Part shown: positions 36,660 through 48,400 of the stretch, one piece after another
Numbering within the stretch: the first letter of the stretch is position 1
Layout of the letters: every line of letters starts with the position of its first letter
From: Lytechinus variegatus
Lineage: Eukaryota > Echinodermata > Echinoidea > Temnopleuroida > Toxopneustidae
Direction: 5' to 3'
Assembly: GCF_018143015.1 (NCBI RefSeq)
Contig: NC_054749.1
Location: forward strand, 31,366,911-31,430,910
Length of the DNA stretch: 64,000 nucleotides
Program-made: the position numbers and the translations under genes
Notes under the pieces: generated by a model
What the model saw: the letters and a program-made list of their open reading frames with translations, nothing else
Told to the model about the DNA's origin: nothing
Database searches by the model: none

Positions 36660-38105
36660 AATCACCTTTGTTTTCCTTGTTGCCCTTGTTGTTATCCACG
36701 TCGTCATCAACTTGGCGCTCTCCTTACTATTATCGTTTTCCATTTTGTCACTCTTTTGTTAAATCTCACTACGTATCAACCTCATTATCCAAACCGTTAC
36801 CCTCGAAAAAATAGCTATATGGCATAATTACTGCCAAGTGTGCAATTTGCAAACGTTTCGCTCGTACCATGTTGAACAGCTCATCTGTAGGTTTTCTGTT
36901 TGGTTTTAGAAATAGTAATTTATCTCATTACTAGATAAGATTATTTGATATTGATCTAGCATGGTCTTTGGCATTTATCTACACACCTAATCCAAACTTG
37001 ATTTCAAAATATTGACTATCAATACGGCAATTTAACTGGACCACCACTGTTGTATTTATATATGTTATTGATAGATTTTATCTGACGAAATATATGCATT
37101 CTTTATTTCCTTATTTTGCTGATAGAAAACTGGTGGAAAACATGCATAGAAAAATGTATAAAAAGTAATAAAAATAATAATAAAATAATTAAAAAAAATA
37201 ATATCCTACCACACTGATGCATTGAATATTTATTTGTTTATGGGTTGTGCTATTTCTTCTTGACAGATAAAACAAAACTGTTAGACCTACATGTAGGATC
37301 ATCACCATCGTCGTCGTCGTCGTCATCATCATCACCATACTCACCACCATCATGTTGTCTGCAAGCACAGATTAAAATTTGACACTTAAAAAAATGTACC
37401 TTTCTACAGTTACGACTACGTTCCAAACTCTGTCTGTAATTTGATAGATGCAGCCACAGTACACAATGAATCTAGTCTCACTACACCAGACTCTGCATTG
37501 TACACTGTGTGAATTGTGAAAAAAATCAGAAGTTTGTACTTACAAACTATTCATCGTCGTTGTCATTATCATCATCGCCATCATCATGATTAACTACAAA
37601 ATCATCGTCATCAACAGCAGGAAAGACATTAACATCGTTGCCATCATCATCACCATTACTCTAATCCTCATCATTTCCCGCCTCCTTCTCCTCCTCCTCA
37701 TCATCGTTGTCGCATCATATTCATTATCGTCATCATTATCATCACCACCACCACAATCAACAAAAACAATACAAAAGACAACGAAAAATATACAGTACGT
37801 GAATAAAAATAATTTCCAATTTTTTTGGGGTAAACTTAGTGTTCTCTAAATTGACCAAATGAATTACGAAATTATAATATTCCGGAAAAAAATATTGTGT
37901 AATACCGTTGATAAATTATTATCACACAACGCCTTCCTTATTCATTAAATTTATTCAAAAAGACACAGACGTGAGAAGGCAAAATATCATAAACTATATC
38001 ATTACTCAGAGTAATATTTAATCATTTTTACTATGCCAATGTTCAGAGCAATTAAGCTCTGTTAGTATCTAAAATAATATCTTCAGATCACGAAACATGT
38101 TATAA
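36660..38105. other. 3' flank of gene B with CAT microsatellites
   Basis: AT-rich, with short trinucleotide runs at about 37300-37345 (CGT/CAT) and 37550-37760 (ATC/CTC/CCA). No gene recognised. Confidence 0.6.
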
Positions 38106-40725
38106 CTAAGTGAGTTGCGTGTAAGCGGCCTTATCAGGCTTTCTCTGTTTAGCGATGACGTATACGGGGTCGCGAACGATGACCAAGATGGTTTTGATGA
38201 CGAAGAAGACGAAGACGAGGGCAAAGAGTGTCGATCCAATGACCGCTTGAGGACTGTTGGGATCACGAATGTTAGCGACAAGGATTCCGCCCAAATTCCA
38301 CATAACTGTCGGGTAGACGATAAGAATATATCGGAAGTATCGATCGTAAACGAAACAGTCCAGGAAGAAATAAGTGATAAGTTGGGTAGCGAGGACCGCA
38401 AAACAAATGTAGGTTGTAGTGTCTCTGTAATAAACACACCAAAAATATATTGATAAAACGAGCGTTTAGCAATGTCAAGAATGACTCGAAAAATATTATG
38501 TGGTAGCCTTGTCCCATGGCCCTGGGAAGGGGGAGTGCTGGGGTGCTGAAATTTCCTTGGGGTGCTGCGTGTGTTATTCTCTACAGGGAGGTCCCCCTGG
38601 TATTCTGGAACATGTGTACAAATTAAAAAAAAAAATGTAACCAAAATGACCTTATTTTTGTACCTTTTTTTCATATTTATTGGGAACCAATTTCACCTCA
38701 ATGTTGAAGTAACCCTCTTCCTTTTTTGCCTTTCAAATTGTTCTCGGGGCTAATTTGACTTCCATTTTGAAGTGACAACTTTTTTTTCTTTTCAAGTTTA
38801 CATCGGCACCCCCACAAATAAAATCGTTCCCAGTGCCATGCCTTATCCCTACATGAATATCATTTAATTATTTTATGTAACCATGGTTACTCCTTTAATA
38901 TTGCTAAATGTGGGAATACTCCATGTACATTCTACTTACTCGTCTATTCCAAACGTATATATTAGAATAATGGCGAACTGGACTCTTGTTGCTTCTGTTA
39001 TATAAGTAGCATATATAGCAAGTCCATTCTGTATCAAAATACGGTTGGCCCACAAATCGAATCTAGAATCAATCATAGAAAAAAAGATAATGAGACCATG
39101 CTCCACAGTCATTGAAAATCTTTGCAATATCATGCCAGTCTTAATTTTTTTGCCTTATTTCAGACCCTAGAACTTCAAATGTCAGTCTTTTTCAAGCTTT
39201 ACATTTCCCAGAACTGATGAGGGTCTGATAAATTCTGCCAGGTTTCAGGCCCAGTGCTGACTGGCATCCATGATTTTTAACGGATGATAATTATGATAAT
39301 GATGATTCTGAAAATGATTATGATAACGCACATAGCGTAGGAGAGTAATAATAATAATAATAATAACAATGATATTGATAATACTGATGATAATAACAAT
39401 ATTATCATCATCATCATCACCACCACCACCAATATCATCATCATCATCATCATCACCATCACCACCACCACCAATATCATCATCATCATCATCTTCATCG
39501 TCATCATCATCATCATCATTATTATCATCAATATTATTATTATTAAGTTTGATTATCATTGTTGTTGTCAGTGTTACAAAAATAAACAAATCAAAATGAC
39601 AATAAAGATTATGTTGCAACAGCAGGAGTAAAAACAAAGAAATCTTACATTCCATATTCCTTGAAGACAAATAGATATTGATAAACTCTGGTCGTTGCTA
39701 TGGATATTGCTACGTAGAGCGTCGTTGCCATTCCAGACAAGGTCGCTAAGCCCAGAAAAAAGGCCCTTCGATCGATGGCAAATAACCATGTCACACTGAG
39801 TGTAAGATTCAGCCATACTGCAATGAGAAACTCAGGAGTGGTTGTAGGAGGGTTAAGATATACAGGACCCTTATCGTTCGTCCTGAAGAGAGTTGTGATG
39901 ACGTAGATCACCCAAGCACCAAACCAGGAGTAGATCAAACCCCAAATTGCGAAGGTGTAACCGGCCGGAGTTATGGGTGTCGGGACGTTGTTAGAGAGGT
40001 TGAAAATTGAGTTTCGAAAGAAACCTGTGATTATAAATTTATATGACAAGAACAATAATTTCACTATAAATTTTAACATATGCCACATCGCAAGATATAA
40101 ATGGCTTTATATGTTTCTGATTCAACGTATAAATTATAAAACTAAAAAAGTATATATAAACATAGAAAAAAATATAAAATGGGAACAGCCACTTTCGATT
40201 GCCATGATTGAGGCATGAATAATTCAGAACATAATTGTCGTAATTGTCTTACGACAACATACTAATGTTGATATTTGTATGAATACAATACTAAACTTCA
40301 ATATCAAATTTTTTTGCTATGATTGTATCGACCTTTTAAAAGTCGTCAAGGAAAAATCTTTACCAACATTACACCGAAGAAACATGCCATGGTTAAGTTT
40401 AAGTTTGAAATTAAAGAGGAAGAAAAAAAAAAGAACATTAACTAGAGAGGTTTGGTCGTGGAAGTATCATATACCTAGTACCCACAATCATTTTAGTGAG
40501 ATCAAGTGACATAACAGTGAGGACGTCTTGGCCACCAAATGAATGAATAAATAAATAGATAATAAATAGATAAATGAATACACTGGCGCAGCACACGATT
40601 CTTTGCTTGAATTTATTACCTAATGAATACTCGGAATCTGGACCAACACCAGCTTGAAAGGTGAAGAAGATACTTAAGATGAATGCAGTAGTTACTAGGA
40701 GGGTCAACGGAGGCACGACATCCAT
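38106..40725 (-). CDS. TspO/MBR-related membrane protein, gene B (4 coding exons)
   Basis: Paralogue of gene A, 307 aa. Coding exons are 40725-40620 (106 nt), 40024-39649 (376), 39062-38940 (123) and 38424-38106 (319), with GT-AG junctions in phases 1, 2 and 2. Family motifs are TPAGYTFAIWGLIY (54-67), GPVYLNPP (88-95), NLTLSVTWLF (108-117), NGLAIYATYITEAT (173-186) and YPTVMWNL (239-246). About eight hydrophobic segments are predicted, and the C-terminus is basic (AKQRKPDKAAY). Notable: residue 181 is Tyr where A, C, D and E have the family Trp (YATW), in a segment corresponding to the WITVATIAN-like motif of the bacterial relatives. It may have lost or changed ligand binding. An acceptor at 40746-40747 leaves 20 nt of 5'UTR in the ATG exon. 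Closest to gene C, with patches of near identity in exons 2 and 4. Confidence 0.9.
39355..39545. repeat. ATC/ACC microsatellite in intron 2 of gene B
   Basis: Trinucleotide run mixing ATC, ACC and ATT. Simple sequence; the Asp- or Ser-rich ORFs over it are artefacts. Confidence 0.9.
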
Positions 40726-40747
40726 CTTACTCGATATGTTAATACCT

Positions 40748-41200
40748 GGAGGATGAGAAATCGAAGGAGAAGGGGATGGAGAGGAGGAGGGAAGGTGGTG
40801 GAGAAAGGTTTGGATAAAGAAGAGAAAATATGAAGAGAAAGGTAGAAAAACAGAGGTATGATAAGACTAAACAGTTAAGTTAAAACGATTTAATCGAATA
40901 ATTGAGGAGGAAGAGGGATGGGTAGTAAAATTAGAAAAAGGAGATGGAAAAGAAGACAGTGAAGGAAATGTGAAAAAAAGATGTTGAAGGTATGAGAGGG
41001 AGGATAACAAAGGAGAATTGAGAAAAAATTTTCGAGAGTGAGAAATGTAAAAAGAATATAAGATTGGTTGGAAAAGAAGTTGGGAAACAAAATAGAGAGA
41101 AGATGGGACGTGATGAGGAGAAGAGGAGTAGGAAGAGGAGAATAATGTTGGGATTTTATCAGGAGAAGGGTGAAAAAGAGGAAAGGGAACATCGATCATC
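40748..41200. repeat. Polypurine tract in the 5' intron of gene B
   Basis: About 450 bp that is overwhelmingly A and G on the plus strand (GGAG, GAAA and GGAAGGTGG words), so pyrimidine-rich in the gene B transcript. It ends at the splice acceptor before the ATG exon. The matching intron of gene C is only about 138 bp and lacks most of it, so the tract has expanded in B. Confidence 0.75.
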
Positions 41201-41423
41201 CAATAAAACACACACGATATAAATGATATATCCGTACGTGTGTCAATACTATCTAAATTAGTGAGCTAATAATATAGTCTGCATTGTAAGGTAACTCATT
41301 TCAATTTGGCTTTATCAGGTGACAACGGTAAAATGGTTACTGGTTTAATGATCTGTGATGACGCAGTTCAATAAATATAACCTGTATGAAGATGAATTTG
41401 AGTTTAAAAAAATGAATACTCAC

Positions 41424-41597
41424 GCTAAATATGCACTAGAACTATCCCACAACGTTGTCAGGTATAGGCACACAAACGCTACAAAAGATCGGAGGAAAAC
41501 TAATTTGTTTCGCAGCGCTCTAATACTGTAAAAGGTAATATCGTCTGAGTTTGAAGATTAACTTTGAGTTAATTCTTTTATCTAATTAAGCTGGGTG
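41424..41597 (-). promoter_or_regulatory. Candidate non-coding first exon and promoter of gene B
   Basis: Minus strand: a donor TTTAGC|GTGAGTATTC at 41424/41423, and about 150 bp upstream the block AGCTTAATTAGATAAAAGAA followed by TTAACTCAAAGTTAATC (about 41555-41590). The same donor and block occur upstream of gene C with similar spacing. AGATAAAA could serve as a TATA-like or GATA site. The start site itself is inferred. Confidence 0.5.
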
Positions 41598-42919
41598 TTT
41601 AAGATAAAAACACTGTTGAATACAAAGACAGAATTAAGATTAATTACTTTAAAACAATCCATGGTTTTAATGCAGTGACTCGGAGTAACCCGTCTAATTC
41701 CAAGTACTTTTATTTCGATTGGGTCATATATAAATCAAAGATGAGGTGTGACTATCGTACTACTTTTGCTATTATTTTGTCGTTGTTTTTGTTTTGTTTC
41801 TTCCACTCTTTTATTCATTTCCCCTTCCATAGGGGTCAAGATGAATTTATCAAATATTGCATATAAAAATTGTGGATTGAAAAAAATAGTGAATTAATGA
41901 TTCTTGACTTAATATTACCTTAAACTAATATATAAGCATTCCAAACATTCAGACATTTATCGTTTTGCTTCAAGGACCATACATTACTGATGATCATGAT
42001 AAAAAACAATTTAGTTCACTTGTATTGCACATGAAAAGGTGTGCAAATGCATTACCATTGCATCAAAAACAGTTTTCTTGTATTTTAATTGGAATTCCCT
42101 CAAGTTGAGAGTAAAATGTTTTACAGGTCAAATGCACCCAACGACATGTAATTTAAATATAAAGAGAAAAAACACACAATTATAATAATGATATTGCTCA
42201 ACGTTTCTCTTTTTTAGATTTGCAAGTTAAAGAGCTTGTAAATCGAATCATGTGATGTTTCAATTATGGCGCTCACAAAAGCTAAACATTGACATATTTT
42301 ATATTTCATATTTATAAGGGTTAGAATCCCACCCGCCGCTAATGTCACTTTCTACCCAGATGTAGACGTATATGTGATTAAATTGACATATTTGAGGCCG
42401 TCGTCAACATCAAGCAGGTCGCGCATGACGACGGTCTCCTGCGTTCTGAAATTTAGTTGAATAATATTTTTCATATAATTTTTTATATTCAGAAAGAGAT
42501 TGTAAATGATACGTGTGTCTAAAATGTATATATATGTAAAATCTATGTAATAATTGATTATGTTGTATTATGTTGAACATGTGGAACGCAGAAATAAATT
42601 TCAAGCAAACAAAACAAAACAAACAAGCAAACATATCGATAAACGGTTGCCTGCCATGATACTCCCAGGGAGTGGAGATGGCGCATTTTATGTGTGGATC
42701 AGTGATGGATCCTTTGACCGGGAAAATAATAATTGCAGTGTAAAACGTTTCAACCAGAATATGAAGTGCCATGTAAGTGTAACTATTATCATAAATAATA
42801 TAACACGTGTGTTACGTCATCGCCTCCCTAATTTTACATACCGACCATGATTTGCATATCACTGTTTTGTGAAATAACCCGAAATTTTAAGATGGCATTG
42901 CTATATCCGGCAATTTGAT
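41598..42919. other. Intergenic between genes B and C, nothing recognised
   Basis: AT-rich sequence without supportable exons or repeats. The first 100 bp past 41598 still show weak similarity to the flank of gene C at 50382-50480. Confidence 0.5.
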
Positions 42920-43676
42920 TAAATTTGCAGTAAAAAAAAAAATTGATTTGAATAAAAAGAGAAAAATCAAACAAGCATACCATAACAGTTTCATCAAAAT
43001 TTGATTAAAAAAAAGAAGAAAATTTATGACATTTTAAAGTTTCGCTTAATTTCACAAAAATTATATTCATATTATGGTCGTTAGACAAATTAGGAGACTG
43101 ATGACATCACCCACTCTCTATTAATTTTGCATTTGAATATATCAAACATTATCTCCTTATTGTCATGCGAAAGAAAAACTATTCCTCCCTAAACATATTG
43201 AATTATCATTGTTTTAACAATTTATTGTTCAGTCAAGTTGATCCTAATTGTCAAATGTATGAAACTGAACTATTTTATGATTCAAATATATTTAAAAAGA
43301 AAGAAAGAAATAGTGTGTGAGGGACATCATCGACTCTCTCATTCGAATATCACTCACTTGTGCATTTAACTGTTTTGTGGAAAATAAGCAAAACCTTTGT
43401 TATTTTACATCTGAGGCCTGTTGCATAAAACTTTTTACCTGAGAAAACTCGGGGAAAAACTGAAAACTAAGGTTAGTCTGATTTCTGCCATTCACTTTAA
43501 CACAGAGCACAAACTCTAGTTTTCTCAGGTAAAAAGTTTTATGCAACGGGCCCCTGACTTTCAACTTTTCAGCATCATAGATTATGATTTTGTTACTGAA
43601 TCTTTTTTCTTGGGTGGACTTGACCCTAAGTTCGTTTGATGTCGAAATAAACTTTTGTTGGGGTGGATATTGCCTT
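42920..43676. mobile_element. Foldback MITE, family FB-A, copy 4 (with nested element)
   Basis: Family words TTGATTTGAATAAAAAGAGA and TTTAAAGTTTCGCTTAATTT on the left and GTTGGGGTGGATATTGCCTTT on the right. It is longer than other copies because a second small foldback element sits at 43418-43553. Confidence 0.8.
43418..43553. mobile_element. Small foldback MITE nested in FB-A copy 4
   Basis: A near-perfect inverted pair: GGCCTGTTGCATAAAACTTT then TTACCTGAGAAAACT on the left, and AGTTTTCTCAGGTAAAAAGT then TTTATGCAACGGGCC on the right. It is flanked by CTGA on each side. About 136 bp, non-coding. The GGCCTGTTGCATAAA word also occurs near 270. Confidence 0.8.
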
Positions 43677-43679
43677 TAG

Positions 43680-44976
43680 AGAAAAAAAATCAAATGAACT
43701 AATGCTGAGATGGCATTTTTTGAATGATGATTATCATGGTTGTTGAGAGTAAACACATGCTGCATATTCAGAATGATGGTATTTAGGTGTTAAATTATGC
43801 ATGAGTCGAGATAGATATAACGGGGAAAATACTGTCATTATTCATTATTTATGTATTATATTATTAAAATTACCATCATTGTTTTCACCAGTTTAGCATA
43901 CATAGATATATTTTTCTAATTACTATCATTGTTATTGTATCACATTGTAACTTGATTTGCTATATCTAAATAGGGACATTGCTTGAAGAAAAGACAAAAA
44001 GAACGTGCAAGTATTCCTGAATGGGAATTTAATTTTCATACTTTTTATTCTTCACGAAGAATCAATTCCACTCCAATGTCACGTAATCAATACAAGCGAT
44101 TTTTCTTTTTATTACAGCAACTTGTTACTTTTAACCATGTAGTACTGACATCTGCTGAATAATTTGATCATTTTAAGGACAGTAACTTGTTATTTAAAAA
44201 GAGAGAGAATGGTTATGTTTAAATAAACTTAAGTTAATGATTATTTAAGTTTTGATTTGATATCACATGAATTGTATATTGTTGATTTTCTTCTCCAATT
44301 TATTTTTATCTCAAGGGATTTTATAGCCTATAACCATTTGCATGCGGATGGTAGTTTTTATTAAGCCACACTCTCCTATTCATCTTGCCTATTTGTCCTC
44401 TTGTTACAAAATTGACCTTTTTTAAGTCAACTTCCCAACTTGATCTCGTCGTTTTCTCGTATCACTCTAGGAAATCATGCCCTACATGTAAATCTAATAT
44501 GATAATTGAAATCCAAGTTGCTCGAATGTAATGTCAACTCAGATGATGCCACTCATGCGTAAATCTTATTTTAACTCTGAAAGAAAAAAAACCCGGTATA
44601 ATCAAATTTGTCATTGTTTTTTAAAAACACTAATTTCTATTTTAAGAAGGGTGAGTACCGGTGATAACAGATATGAAATAAAGAAGTCCAGATTTATTTT
44701 CTTGAAACTTAGTTTTTTTCAAAATTCTCAAAAATAAAATAAGAAATTATCATTTCCTGGAGCAAAATACATCAGTAATTTATATTGCCGTAAATGAAAT
44801 AACAAAACAGGTTGCCTCACAGATCTCTTCATAAAATGAATGAACATGCCAAGAAAAATATATCTATATTAAAAAGAAAGAAACAAATGTCAAAAGAATT
44901 CTTAGAAACATAATCATTAGTAACAATTTGTTTGATATGCCAAAGTACTAGTAAGAGACCATTGCTAAATGAAATA
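43680..44976. other. Intergenic, nothing recognised
   Basis: AT-rich 3' flank of gene C. No gene or repeat boundary could be supported. Confidence 0.5.
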
Positions 44977-45229
44977 CACTCTAAAAATATTGGGTAAAAT
45001 GCTCCATGAGGGTAATTATGTGTCCAACCAACATTGGGCATTTCTTTGGGGAATTTTTATTTATCCAGTGTGATGAAAATTTTGCCCATTCTAAAGTAAC
45101 TGCTGCTTATTTCTTAACCTTAATGGACAATATGCTTGCCCGAATTGGGTAAAATACTGCCCAAAATTGGTTGGACACATATAATTACCCTCGTATTGGT
45201 TAAAATTGTACCCAATATTTTTTACAGTG
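44977..45229. mobile_element. TA-flanked foldback MITE downstream of gene C
   Basis: Inverted ends CACTCTAAAAATATTGGGTA and, on the other strand, CACTGTAAAAAATATTGGGT, flanked by TA (44975-44976 and 45230-45231). The next inner words, TAATTATGTGTCCAACCAA and its partner, are also mirrored. A TA duplication points to a Tc1/mariner-type origin. Confidence 0.75.
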
Positions 45230-45482
45230 TAAGTAATGAACACTATCTGAAAGGTATCTAAAATAATATTTACAAACCATAAAAATGCTATATATTCAAA
45301 TGGAAAGTGATTATAAAAACCTAGACATTATCATTGGTTCAAGATAATCTGATATCTAAATCAAAATAACTTCATTGGCAGATATCATTAACCAAAATAT
45401 GTTGTTATTATTATCCTATATGATGGAGTATTAACAATACAATTATTATCCTTTACAATTTTTTTTTCTTTTTCACTAAACA

Positions 45483-48400
45483 CTAAACCAGTTGCGTGTA
45501 AGCGGCCTTATCAGCCTTTCTCTGTTTTGCAATGACGTATACGGGGTCGCGAACGATGACCAAGATGGTTTTGATGACGAAGAAGACGAAGACGAGGGCA
45601 AAGAGTGTCGATCCGATAACCGCTGGAGGACTGGTGGGATCACGAACGTTAGCGACAAGGATTCCTCCCAATGACCACATCGCCGCTGGGTAGACGATAA
45701 GAATATATCGAAAGTATCGATCATAAACGAAACAGTCCAGGAAGAAATAAGTGATGAGTTGGGAAGCGAGGACAGCAAAGCAAATGTAGGTCGTAGTATC
45801 CCTGTAATGGCACAAAAGAATGGAAAATTAATATCCATGTATTTCATGAACTATTGATAATTCGAAGAACATACACTGGCGTACAGATTTTGCTGACCAA
45901 GATTTTAAAAAAAGAGAAAAGGAAGTAAAGAGAGGAGGATGAAATATTATATTATTTTATGAATATCATTTCAAAATCTTTTACATAATTGGATTTTGTA
46001 ATAAAAATATCAAAATTTTGTGCGCTCGCTTCGTTCACTCGCAACTTGTATTTAAAATAAATTTTACGCGATACGCCATATCTAGCCCCTTCAAATTTTT
46101 GGCTCATTACGCCACTGAGAACAAATATTATGTAAAATTCTCGTCGCTACATGAAGATCGTTCAATTGTTCCGTTGTACAATATTCGTTCGCAATATCTA
46201 TGTAGAATTCACTTGTAGAGGGCAGTATTCCCCTAAACATGCAATATTCATGCTTTAGGATTTCAAAGGACAAGTCCACCCCAACAAAAACTTGATTTGA
46301 ATAAAAAGAGAAAAATTCAACAAGCATAACACTGAAAATTTCATCAAAATCGGATGTAAAATAAGAAAGTTATGGCATTTTAAAGTTTCGCTTCATTTAA
46401 CAAAACAGTTATATGCACATCTAGGTCAGTATGCAAATGAGGAACTGATGACATCACTCACTCACTATTTCTTTTGTATTTTATTATATGAAATATGAAA
46501 CATTTTTATTTTCTCGTCATTGTCATGTGAAATGAAGTTTCATTCCTCCCTGAACACGTGGAATTCCATTTTTTTTTACATTTTGTGCTTCAGGCACGGA
46601 GGTCCTAATCGTCAAATTTGTAAAAATTAATTCAAATAATAAAAAACAAAAGAAATAGCGACATCATCGACTCTCTCATTTGGATGTAACTGGCTCGTTC
46701 ATATAACTATTTGAAAAAAAATAAGCGAAACTTTAAAATGTCATAACTTTCTTATTTCACATCCGATTTTGATGAAATTTTCAGCATTGTGCTTGTCTGA
46801 TTTTTCTCTATTGATTCAAATCAACATTTTTCTGAGGTGGACTTGACCTCAAATGATAGTGTGTAGAGTAATAATAATTTATTGAAGCAAAGAAAGAATA
46901 GAGTAATATTGAGCAGCAATCCTACTGAAATCTAAAGGAAAATTGAGGTTTCGGGATAAATCTGAATCGAGCTAGTATAACTATAGATATCGGTACTTTT
47001 TCTAACACAGGTAAGTGACAAAGTAAAGTCTAATATTTGATTGAAACATATCTTATTTTTTTTAATGTCAGGGACCGTTTATTAAAAAGTAAATGTAAAA
47101 CATTACCGTGATCATGTGTTTACTCATATAAATGGAATTTATGTACACTTCGAAAAAGGATTAGCAGGAATAATTATTCTCTTGCCCGACTGAGAAAATT
47201 TGTCAAAATCAACCAAATTTTGTTGTTAAAATCTACCAGGAATTGGGTTGATTTTGACCAATTTAATCAGTCGGACAAATGTTAAGATAGAAAATGGTCA
47301 TTTTGACCAACCTTTTTAAAGGGTCAATAATTCAATAAAGTAAACACTATTTTAATTATACTGTCATTATAGTACATTTTTATTATCATAAAGTGCATTA
47401 TTCATTTGTTAAACTGAAATCAAAGAAGGCCATGGGGTTTTTTTACAGGATAAAGTATCTTTAAAAAAATGCATGTGTATATACACACTTATAATGTCGG
47501 GCAACATAATGTCCACTGTGTTGGGTAATGTATGTTGGTAAAAATGTATTCTGGGCAATTATTATCAAATTGAGCAAATTTATTACCCAATCATTAGTTT
47601 TTATTACCCGATTTGGACAGATCCTAACCAATAGTTGTGTGGACAGTATGTTACCTAGTGATGGTTAAAAATTGGGCCTTTTTTGCCCAACCTTTTTAAG
47701 AGTGTACTCACTCGTCTAGTCCAAGCCTGTAGAGCAGAACAATAGATAGCTGTACTTTAGTTGCGACCGTAGTCCAAGTAGCGTATAAGGCAAGTCCATT
47801 CTGTATAAGAACACGGTTGGCCCACAGATCGAATCTAAAATCAATCAAATTTAGAGGGGAAAAGATGACAGGAATTGCAATAATTACAATGTAAAGCGCT
47901 TAGAGACACAAAGTATTAAGCGCTATATTAATGTAACTATATATTTATCATTTTCTTTATCATCATCATCATTAATATCATTATTATTATTATCATATCA
48001 TTGTAGGAGGAGAGGAGATTGTGTTAGTTAAATCGGCTAATAGCTTATAATAAAACAGAATTGGTCCGTTAATGGAGCATTGAGTCACACCAGAAGTAGC
48101 GTACTAATCCTATCCGATTTTACTCTTCCTCAGTGTTACCAATCTGATATGAAATAAAACAGACCCAAAGTGCTGTTTGCCTCAAATTCCACATTTTACT
48201 TGTTGATTATAACAATGTCAAATTTTTGCGGGAACAGTCCCAAAAAATTGCATCAACTCTTGGACTGGTCTAAAGCTTTTGCCAAATTGAAAAAAAAAAT
48301 GGGGAAAACTTTTGTTTTACATGGACCTTGTGAGAAAAACCATGTTGTAACTTTGTAAATATGAGCTCAATCATATTCTACGTTCAGGCACAGAAAAAAT

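Noticed and set aside
35584-36699. 371-codon open frame of 15-residue Arg/Val/Thr/Met repeats on the minus strand, with a 280-codon partner on the plus strand
   Set aside because: It arises because the 45-bp minisatellite unit is a multiple of three and lacks stops. Both strands are open, composition is low-complexity, and no start or splice context supports a gene.
38115-38453. Plus-strand ORF rich in Asp/Glu opposite the last exon of gene B (also 45492-45674 opposite gene C)
   Set aside because: Antisense shadow of conserved coding sequence. The minus-strand frame has the family motifs and proper splice sites.
40867-41211. Ser/Pro/Phe-rich ORFs of 100-114 codons on the minus strand
   Set aside because: They follow from the polypurine tract; composition only, and they fall in the predicted 5' intron of gene B.
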